From positions 124,001 to 188,000 of the forward strand of contig JAODTK010005209.1 in assembly GCA_026419785.1 (NCBI GenBank): 64,000 nt of DNA, in the 5' to 3' direction. The stretch comes from Sclerodactyla briareus (lineage: Eukaryota; Echinodermata; Holothuroidea; Dendrochirotida; Sclerodactylidae). Under the pieces are notes generated by a model, which saw only the letters and a list, made by a program, of their open reading frames with translations, made no database searches and was not told the origin of the DNA. Made by a program: the position numbers and the translations under genes. Below are positions 24,646 through 34,900 of the stretch, piece by piece (within the stretch, counting starts at the first letter, position 1; each line of letters opens with the position of its first letter).

Positions 24646-25475
24646 TAGTTGGGGGGAGAGAGAGGTGGCAGAGTACCAGATCCAGCCTACTGGGAAAATC
24701 TCCTCAGATCTTGGTTGTGTATAAAGAGTGGTCTGTTTTGGTACTTTTTTTGGGGTCAGCGGGGTCCAAGTTCCTCAAGATTTGGGGGGTCAATCAAACA
24801 ATGCTTTTCAAGAGTAATGGTGTTGAAGCGCAAGTTTCAGGCGGCGAGGAGACAACTACAGCAGCGACCCTTACACCCAAGACCAACCATATTCCAGGAC
24901 ACAACTTTTTGTTGGGGGAATATTTTTTATGCAAACAATTTTAGATGTGTGGGTGGTTGAGCCAGTAGTATAGAAAAAATAGAGAATTTTATATTGAAGA
25001 TACACAAATAAATGAAAAAAACGGTGGTGGTGTTGTGCAGGAATTGTCCTAATAAGTTTCAAATTCAACAAACTGTCATCATTTTGAACTATGGAGGGTG
25101 ACCAGAGAATTCACAAGGAAAAAATATTGTACCTACTCTAGTTCCCATCACTGAGTATGATTCTGGAGTAAACGGTTTTTAAAGCAATTTAGGCTACCCT
25201 AAAGCTGTGTAGCCAGTGCAGCCAATGTGCACTGACACATAGGTGTTTTATCCAAGGTTAATAGGTAAGCCTGTAACTGCATGGTTAAAATTGTTTCATG
25301 GATAAGGCCAATTTGTGCCCTTGAACTGTCTGTCTGTCAGAAGAACTTATGTACTCAAATGGAGGACTAGCTTTAAGTTATGTCGTTGATTAAAAAGACA
25401 ATGTAATCATTATCCCCATGTTCATTTTAAGTGGTTAGAGAAATAAGTTTGTCCTTTCTTCTTTCTTTTATCTAG

Positions 25476-25562
25476 GATCAGATAATAATCTGTTTGAGGT
25501 CTATCACATTACCTCACCGATTATTCTGATAATAAATGGATCAAAGTGCTCCGGCCAATCAG
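25476..25562 (+). CDS. Exon of the unrecognised + strand gene
   Basis: A very strong polypyrimidine acceptor (cttctttcttttatctag|) and a CAATCAG|GTGCAA donor bound 87 nt, phase 1 at both ends, open: SDNNLFEVYHITSPIILIIN, then GSKCSGQS. It contains a short hydrophobic stretch and an NGS glycosylation sequon. It joins in phase to 24299-24421 before it and to 25824-25942 after it, so all of these may belong to one transcript with the SEC14-like exons. Confidence 0.65.
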
Positions 25563-25823
25563 GTGCAAATTCTTTGCTAATTATAGTTGAAGCAGCAATA
25601 GTGCCAACAAATCTTAATATTCTTCACTGGATAGTCCTGTTTTTTGCACTCTGTTCGAATTTGAAAAAGGGTTGAGATACCTTGTTGAAACCCACTATTT
25701 GCTTGTCATAAAATATTAACTGCATCGTAAGAGAATTGGGAATTGTTCTTTCATGATAGATGTGACCACAAGGTTCCCGAGTTGGTATCTAGGATAAGGC
25801 TGCTACTCCGTGAGTCTCTTTAG

Positions 25824-25942
25824 GGTTAGGTCTGTCAGACTTATTTTTCCTGGTGTTTGAAGTTTGTGCTGAGAACAAGAAGCAAGATTGAGTGGAAGAG
25901 TTGGAGACCTATCAGGCTGACCAGGCTGCAAAGCTAGCACAG
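25824..25942 (+). CDS. SEC14L: SEC14-like gene, N-terminal helix exon
   Basis: The acceptor tgagtctctttag| and the donor GCACAG|GTAAAT bound 119 nt. The 3' half reads VEELETYQADQAAKLAQ, which aligns with the amphipathic helix just before the FRE-type motif of SEC14L proteins. An in-frame TGA directly precedes VEEL and no ATG follows it. Either the initiator lies elsewhere or was lost to an error, or the upstream half (FLVFEVCAENKKQD) is real coding with one wrong base. It ends in phase 0. Confidence 0.55.
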
Positions 25943-28900
25943 GTAAATACTAAATTAATCTCTTCTATATGTATACAAAATTGTTAATTAACTTGTTATT
26001 GGGGGTCGGTTCCATGAGAGGTTTATAATCTACATACCGCCGTCTGCCTCATTTATAGCATGGTTTAGGTTCCTCCTGTGGTACTGGTTCCCTGAGAGGC
26101 CAATATTTGACAGTCCTCTTCAAGCCCCATGTATAGCATGGTTAAGGTTCCCCCTGTTGGATTGGTTCTCCTAGAGGGCAGGTATCTCATACCTCCTTTC
26201 CAGTTAGCCAATTTACTAGCATGGTTGGGGTCCCACCTGCTGTGCTGGCCACCTGGAGGGCAGGTATTACATATACTCCAAGCCTCATAGCAACTCCGAT
26301 TCCGCTTGCAGGCCATGAATTTTATACTTATTTTCTAGCCAGGAATACCAGCGAAAAAAACGGTATTGTTGGGTCAAAATCCCCACCCCCCTCCTTCCCC
26401 CCCCCCCCCGCCTCTCAAAAGCAAAAGGAAGATTTGTCCTACCAATTCAATACCCAGTGATGATTCAGTTCACTTGGTGTCACCCTGGGCAGGGCTATAT
26501 CTCTGCAGGGGGATATTTGGTAATCGATGCAGCCAGCCAAGTCGCTTGTAAACTGTCTTGACAAGTGTAAGAGGGAAGTGGACTAGATGGCTTTTTCCAA
26601 CCTGTATATCCAATACCTTCAATGTGTTGTGGCTGACTCCATGAGAGGCAGATAATTACATACCTCTCCCAGTCTGCCCCATTCATAGCATAATCAAGGT
26701 CCCACCTGTTGTAATGGTTCAGTATTGGGGTGGGTGGGCGGGGGGGAAGACCAGGGTACTCCGACATATTGGCCCCCGTTATTAAAAGTGAATCTCAGAG
26801 ATGGTATTTTAAAATATCAAGATATGATCCAGGCAGATATGTACTACACGCTTTGTTTTCTGGTCCCCCCTAAGCTTTGTGATCTCTTTTTTTGATGTGG
26901 GGCCACATAAATAGTCCACAGAGCAGCAATCGTAAATGTCAGAATTTTTCGGTGGCAACCCCCATTCACTCCATTCTGGTGCCAGGGTATTGCCGATACA
27001 GATGTACAAACATTTGTAACCCCCTCTGCTTTCTTACAATCCTGGTAGGAACCCTGGCCACATCAAATCCATTCTGTGTTCCCCCCCCCCCATATGAATT
27101 ATCTAGAATGCCCTATAACACTATTTTGTTGAAGTGTTGTCATATCTCTGTTTTCTCAATGTTTTCTGACCTTGAAACCGATTGTCTCTCAGGCAGTGTT
27201 CTCTCCACGGCTAGCTTGGAGATGATCATTCTGATTCAACTGAGTGTAGTCAAGTATTATCTTGCGTTCGCATTTACCTCGTTGAATCTCGTGCTCACGA
27301 CTTTCCCACCTTCCCGTGAATTGCGTTCCAGTGAAACAAGTCGTGAAGATGGAATACAAGGATGGTGGCCTACATGAGCGAACTTAAAAACACTCCGTAT
27401 GTACAATATTGGAATGAAGAAGATCTAATCTGTGTTTTCATTAGTCCTAGAATATTATTTATTACGGCAACGAGAATCGAAGGGTATTATTGAATTTGAG
27501 CATTTAACAATTTCGACAATCGAACGTTTTGACGATAAACTTTACTACACTGGTAGTGGTTGCGCGAAAAGCACTCGATCGCCGACGTTCGGCGAACAGC
27601 CTTTTGAGTCTGCGATATTCGCTAGTTATGGAATTGGTTCGCAACTAACGGCAGTGATTGTTTTCCGAATGTTCTCATCTTCGAGAATATTGACCTGAAT
27701 TCTTCATTTGTACATGGGAATAGTGTCTATTTGGCTTCGACTTTTCAACTCAGTGGTCCGATGTCCGCCATCTTGGATTACAGTCGTGGACGTCGAGTGC
27801 TATTCGAAATTCCCACTTCACAACTGGTGATTCACGACTTTGTTTACAACTGGAACGGGTCGTATCGTGTACACCGTGTCACGGTTAAATGGAACGCAGC
27901 ATTAGTACCCTAGGAACATCAATCATAAGTTTGTGAGGACAACGCACCTCATGAAGTCCCACCTGAAACCACTGGCGTTCCTTCTCCACATAAGCTCCAC
28001 GCTCCCTATTGTAACCTCACAATCTATGGCGCATGAAAATCCAAAACACTGCAACATGCCAGGGAAAGTTGTTAGCCACATAATGTACTATATAGAGAAT
28101 GTGACCTGCATCGGCAAATTTGTGGATCAACTGCTTCACATGACCTGCTACAGATGATACACCAGCCTCTGATCATAGCTGCCTTCCTTGTTTCTTCCAT
28201 GTTCAGAGAGAGTTTGAAGGATGTTCTGAAGGAGAAACACCCGGACCCTACCTTCTCAGGTTCTTGAGAGGTTTTGTTTCTCTTATCATTTGTCATAGAT
28301 TGTGGGATTTAATTATGGTTTGGAACCCTTCTTCTGGACGCTAATACCCCATACTTATCTCAACGTACTTATATTTCAGGCTGCATACCATTACTCCTAC
28401 CCCCCCCCCCTCTTGTTCCCAAAGGGGTATTCACCCACTCAATGCAGATGAAACAACAGTTGTATGGCATTGTAGAATGGAGGGTCAGTCATCATTCAGT
28501 TATAAAGAGAAATAGACAAGAACTAGTGTACCCATAACATACTTATTTTCAGACACATCTATTACCCCCCCCCCCCATACCCTCCCCCCCCCCCCCAATA
28601 CCCTCCCCCCCCCCCCTGCTCCTTTCCACTTGTTTGCCATCACCCCTTTGATGCAGACATGAAGCAAGAGTCGTATGCATTTCATGGTATGAAGGCAGTC
28701 ATTAGTCAGTCAGTCATAAATGAGAAAATTAGACAAGAACTATGTTTCATATTTTCTCAAGTTTATATGAAAAATAGCTGTCTCTGGATTTTATTAGGGA
28801 AACTCACTAGCTTCCTTCAACCTCAAGTCACATTCACAAGTGTAACATATGTCCTTACTGGTTGTTACCGGTACACTACTAGTTTTGTATCTGTAGTGAA

Positions 28901-31900
28901 AATAATAAACCAAGGAGCCCCTTTTCGGTTGCAACGGACTGCCATTGTAACTACGGAAAATTCTGGACCATGACCTGTTGGACTTTAATTCATGTTGTAC
29001 TGTATGCACATTTCATGTGGGAGAAGCTTGAGGGAGGACTTGTGCAGTTGAAGACATGTATAACACTGTTTATGAATTAATGGCGTTTAGAATGTTAATA
29101 TAAACATTTCTTTCTCAGGTCATCTGATCTCAATAATCGAGGTCAGACAGTGATGGCATGTTTCTACGCAGTTTTCCATCCACTATCTTCTCACTGTCAT
29201 TGATAACCCTCAAGTCCTCATCCGCATAACCAGCTATTTATTTTCCTGGCACCCGGGTTTCCATATCAGACATTTTGCCATTGACTGTGGCCCCTTAGGC
29301 CAGTGTGTACTATCTCTGTTCCTATCTTGAGTGTTCACCTGACTCCAACATCCTCATTTTCTCAGAGAACAGTGTAGCTCAATGGACTACAGCTTCTCGT
29401 AACCTTCCAACTGAAATTGTCGCTGCAGATTTAGGGCAATACAGCAAACAGACAAATGTAGTTGAATTTACTTAATGGATCTTATGCTGTGAGATCATGC
29501 CTAGCGGCCTAGCCACTTCCAACTGCCCAGCCTCCTCCAGGAGAAGCAAATTAGGGCCCTGGACCTGACCCATCTCCACCCGAATGTCCTGAAGTACCTT
29601 ATGCTGCGCAACATAAACTACAGGATGATCACAAGGGATCAGCCCTGATCCACTGTCCTGTGCCATATGCCCATATTAGGAACACTTACTGTCTTTGTTC
29701 CTTGTGGCGTCTGCTGGCATCTACTAATCCCATGACACTGAACACTGTGAGCGCTTTTGTTTCTCGTGCATCTACGAACCCCATGACTGAGAGCTTGTTG
29801 TCATGTGGCATCCCCTAATCCCCTGACCCTGAACACTTGAGAGCTTTGTTCTTGTGGCATCCACTAAACCCATGACACGACACTTAAGATCTATTGTTCT
29901 TGTTGGCATCCCTAAAACCCAGACACTGAACACTTACGAGCTTTGTTTCTCGTGGCATCTACGAACCCCATGCACTGAACCCTTAGAGCTTTGTTTCTTG
30001 TGGCATCCACTAACCCCATGAACCACCTGGAACACTTGAGAGCTTTGGTTTCTTATGGCATCCACTAAACCCATGACACTGAACACGTTAAGGCTTTGTT
30101 TCTCGTGGCATCTACTACTCCATGACACTGAACAGCTTGAGAGCTTTGTTCCTGTGGCATCTACTAACCCCATGACACAGAACTCCTTGAAGCTTTGTTT
30201 TCTTATGGCATCTATTAACCCCATGACACTGTGAACAATTGACAGCTTGTTTCTTGTGGCATCTACAACCCCTGACACTGAAATCTTTGAGAGCTCTTGG
30301 TTTCTGTGGCATTAGAACCCATGCCACAAATCTTGAGGAGCTGGGTTTCTCGTGACATTACTAACCCCATGACACTGAACACTAAAGAGCTTTGTTTCTC
30401 ATTGGCATCTACTAAACAAATGACCCTGAAAACACTTGACGGGCGTTGTTTTCTCGTAGGCATCTACTAACCCCATGACCAATGAACATAAAGGGCTTTG
30501 TTTGTTTCTCATGGCATAGAAACCAATGACACTGAACAATGACAGCCCCTTCTGTTTCTAATGCGCCCTTATAACCCTCATACACTGACAATAGAGCGGG
30601 TTTCTCATGGCATCTACTACCCCATGCCATCGGAACACTTGACAGCTTTTTTTCTCATGGCATCTACTAACTCCATGAAACTGAACACTTGAGAGCTTGG
30701 TTCTTGTGGCATCTATTAACCCCAATGACACTGAACAATGAGAGCTTTGATTCTCATGGCATCTACTAACCCCATGACACTGAACACTTGAGAGCTTTGA
30801 TTATCATGCATCTACTAACCCCAAGACACTGAACACTTGACAGCTTTGTTTCTCATGGCATCTACTAACTCCATGACACTGAACACTTGAGAGCTTTGCT
30901 TCTTGTGGCATCTATTAACCCCATGACACTGACACTTGAGAGCTTTGTTTCTTCTCATGGCATCTACTAACCCCATGACACTGAAACTTGAGAGCTTTGA
31001 TTATCATGGCATCTACTAACCCCATGACACTGAACACTTGACAGCTTTGTTTCTCATGGCTCTACTAACCCCATGACACTGAACACTTGAGAGCATTGTT
31101 TCTCATGGCATCCACTAACCCCATGACACTGAACACTTAAGAGCTTTGATTCTCATGGCATCTACTAACCCCATGACACTGAACACTTGACAGCTTTGTT
31201 CTCATGGCATCCACTAACCCCATGACACTGAACACTTGACAGCTTTGTTTCTCATGGCATCTACTAACCCCATGACACTGAACACTTGATAGCTTTGTTC
31301 TCATGGCATCTATAACCCATGACACTGAACACTTAAGAGCTTTGTTTCTCATGGCATCTATACTAACCCCATGACACTGACACTTGAGAGCTTTGTTTCT
31401 CATGGCATCCACTAACCCCATGACACTGAACACTTGAGAGCTTTGTTTCTTGTGGCATCTACTAACCCCAATGACACTGAACACTTGAGAGCTTTGTTTC
31501 TCATGGCAATCTACTAACCCCATTACACTGGACACTTAAGAGCTTTGTTTCTCGTGGCATCTACTAACCAACCCCATGACACAGAACACTTGAGAGCTCT
31601 GTTCCTTGTGGCGTCCACTAACTGAATCTCATTTTTCAATTCTGTGACATAATATTCCTTGTTCACTTCCCAGCCAGGAACTTTAACTTGAAGAAGAGTG
31701 AGGACATGATTAGAAGTGAGTGGGAGAAAAAAATGAACACGCACTTCCTTCAAGTATATTGAAGGATATTCTTAGTCATAGGGTATTTTTGGGGAGTCAA
31801 ACGCTCCTTCAAATTAACTTTGTGTCATCAGTGACCAATGGTACTTTGTGAGGTAGGTGTTCAAGAATTTGTTGGAAAGTTGGTGGTCATGTAGGTGTCA

Positions 31901-34900
31901 ATTTGAGTCACAAAAGGTCATTTTATTTGCAATGAGATACTTGCTTGTATATGGATTAAGCTACAGCACCACTGGTACTCTAGTTGTACATATGGGTTTA
32001 TACATAGTTACAATGAGCGATTTATGCAACCATCCCGAATTTTATTTTCCTCGATGATGACAAGAAAGAAGAATTCCTCATCTAAATGGCTTGAGAGCGA
32101 GTCAAATTCCACTTGCTACCTGTGACCATCATGGTTGCAACCTTGCATGCTTCTAATTGATAAATACGAACGCTGTAATGACATAACTTTTTCGTTTGTT
32201 TCTTCTTCCAGGCATAGAATGGAGGGTCAGTAACAAGATGTCAACCTTCACCAAGGACTGTGCACTCCTGAGGTGAAATATATTCTCTAGCTGATATTAC
32301 ATTGTGTTGATTCCTTAAATGCTATAATATAATAATAACAGTCTATATAACGTCGAACTCCACACAAAGGTTGTTCATGCGCTTTAGCAGTGCGGAGAGT
32401 GCAGTGGTAACATTAGGGCTAGGAAAAAAGTTTTCAGATGATGTCTGAAACTATCAATATGAGTCAATGGGACCTCAATAACAGGAAGGGAGTTCCATAA
32501 GTGGGGAACATAGCCAATAAAGCTACGGTCACCATATGGTTTTGTTTGAGACCTGGGAAACCTGAGTTGATGCTGAAGATGGAGCGAACATGTCTGTGCT
32601 GACTCTGTGTATGTAGGCAAATTTGTAAATGAGCTTGAGTACCAGTTTTGATAGCACGACATGCAATGATGAGAGCCTTATAGTCAATGCGCTGAGGAAT
32701 AGCAAACCAGTGTAAGTCTCTCAGTAGGGGTAACGTGTAAATTTCCTAACCCTGTTCAAACTACACAGGCAGCTGTGTTTTGAACTCTTTGTAGCGAGAT
32801 AATTGGCTAGTGGAAGCCCCCAACACTTCAATATCACTTCAATATCATTTCCGGCCCCTTCATTCAGGGCTTGGCCAAGTCCTGGTTCAGGAATAGCACA
32901 TCCTGTAATACTGGTATATGTCCAGGTGGGGTGAGGCTAGGTCTTGGTTTAGGAATAGCACATCCCTGTGATACTGGTATATGTCCAGGTGGGGTGAGGC
33001 TAGGTCTTGGTTTAGGAATAGCACATCCCTGTGATACTGGTATATGTCCAGGTGGGGTGAGGCTAGGTCTTGGTTTAGGAATAGCACATCCCTGTAATAC
33101 TGGTATATGTCCAGGTGGGGTGAGGCTAGGTCTTGGTTTAGGAATAGCACATCCCTGTAATACTGGTATATGTCCAGGTGGGGTGAGGCTAGGTCTTGGT
33201 TTAGGAATAGCACATCCCTGTAATACTGGTATAATGCAGATGTGTGAAGTTTGATTCTTTCTGGTTAAAGAGCACAAAAAGTTTTCATGCCATGGCCCTA
33301 ATATTGAATTGTCTTATATTCCGTTACTGTCACCTGCCAATGTGGTGCACTTGCAGTGATACTTTGATATCTCAGTTGATGAACGAATAGGTCGGCGTGT
33401 AAGAATCTGCAAAGATGAGAGGAGGGACCACCAGAGATATATGTGAAGCTTGAATATCAATGTATAGATGGTGGATGGTGTCATACCAAGGAATGTTTCT
33501 TGTATATAAGGTGTTTCCTGTGGGTCCCTGTCATCGTTGGCTGGCTCTCATGGAACTTGCGAGGGATCAGTCATAACATGATGTAATAGTCACTCAAGGT
33601 GTTAATGTGAGTTTCTGACTAGCTGGCTGTCATAGGATAGAGCTTGTGAAGATGCAATGTAAGCTGCAATGTAACATATCCTGCTAATACTGTGTCCATG
33701 GCCTGCAGTTTCTCATATGCATTGATACCCGTCCTGGTTCACTTGAAGCCCACGTTGCAGCCTGAGATATTCTGCCCATAACTTTGGGGCCTTAGTTGTA
33801 CATGTACCAACATGACATGTCCTTGCTTTGATTCCTTGAGAAGTCAGAGACTCATGCGTCATTACATTGTTGTGTGATGTTGTTGTTGTATGAACGCCTG
33901 CTTGTGAACCGATAACTCGACCCCGACCTGGTGTATAAGCTCATACTTGGTATGTGTGTTCCCATGAATGAGTACGAATCTAAGTTTTGGGTCAGTCAGA
34001 GGTCATATGAGGTCACCAAGTTCGAATTCTGAAAACACATTTGTGACACGATAATCCAAATGGTTGGTCTTGATCGGGTTCAAAGATGTGTCGCTTTCTT
34101 ATGGAGATTACAGGAGCCCTGTTGTTTTTGGTGTAGGATCGGGGTAATGTTTGTCAAAAATAGAATATTCGTGAAAAGTCAATATTTTGGACCATTTTGG
34201 CTTGTGGAACACTGTAAACCCTCGACCCCCATGCACCTTGATGGATGAAGCTCATCCTTATTATGGTGTGTAACCATGATGAGTAATGCCATCCTAATTG
34301 TTTTGGGGTCTGGTCAGATTTCATCTGGGGTCACCAGAATCAAGTTAGAAAACCTTGTGAACACGATAAGTCCAGAATGGTGTCTGATCGGGTTCAAATT
34401 TGTGTTTAGCTTTCCTCATGAGGAAGAACAGAACCCCATTTTTTTTGGTATATGTCGGGGGGTGAATTGTGGTCAAAAATGAAAATTTGTGGAAATAGTC
34501 AATAATTTGCCACATTTTGGCTTGTGAACACGATAACCTCGACCCCACCTGGATGGATGAAGCTCATACTTGGTTTGTGGTTCCCCATGATGAGTAGAGG
34601 ACCCTATTGTTTTCGCGTCGTCATAGGTGATCTTGAGGTCAACAGGTTTTTTTCAAAGTCTGAAAATCTTGAATTCTTGTGTAGCTTTCTTATCAAGAGT
34701 TATAGGACCCCTAATTGGTTGGTTGGGAAAATGGGAAACTTGTCAAATGTTATGTGCCCATAATGAGCTGCTACACATTCCCATTCGTCCTTGTGTCTAC
34801 TATAGGTTGTCAAAGATCAAGGAATCACTAACCTTTCTGGCTTTCTGATTCATTTCTAACAAGTATGTGTATGGTGTCTTGTCTTGTGTGGTTTGTGTGT

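Noticed and set aside
27933-28157. Small + frame with a signal-peptide-like start (MKSHLKPLAFLLHISS)
   Set aside because: No splice sites, no homolog recognised, and it lies in an intron just before a supported exon. Could be chance.
29531-29648. + strand frame SLLQEKQIRALDLTHLHPN after an acceptor-like AG
   Set aside because: It looks protein-like, but it ends in a stop inside an intron of the SEC14-like gene, does not match the family, and is open on the other strand too.
30000-31620. Several - strand frames repeating MGLVDAMRNKAL-type peptides
   Set aside because: Translations of the 50-bp minisatellite; the period is not a multiple of three and frames break at every indel.
32864-33277. 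Overlapping 108- to 137-codon frames on both strands
   Set aside because: Produced by the 63-bp tandem repeat, whose unit is a multiple of three.
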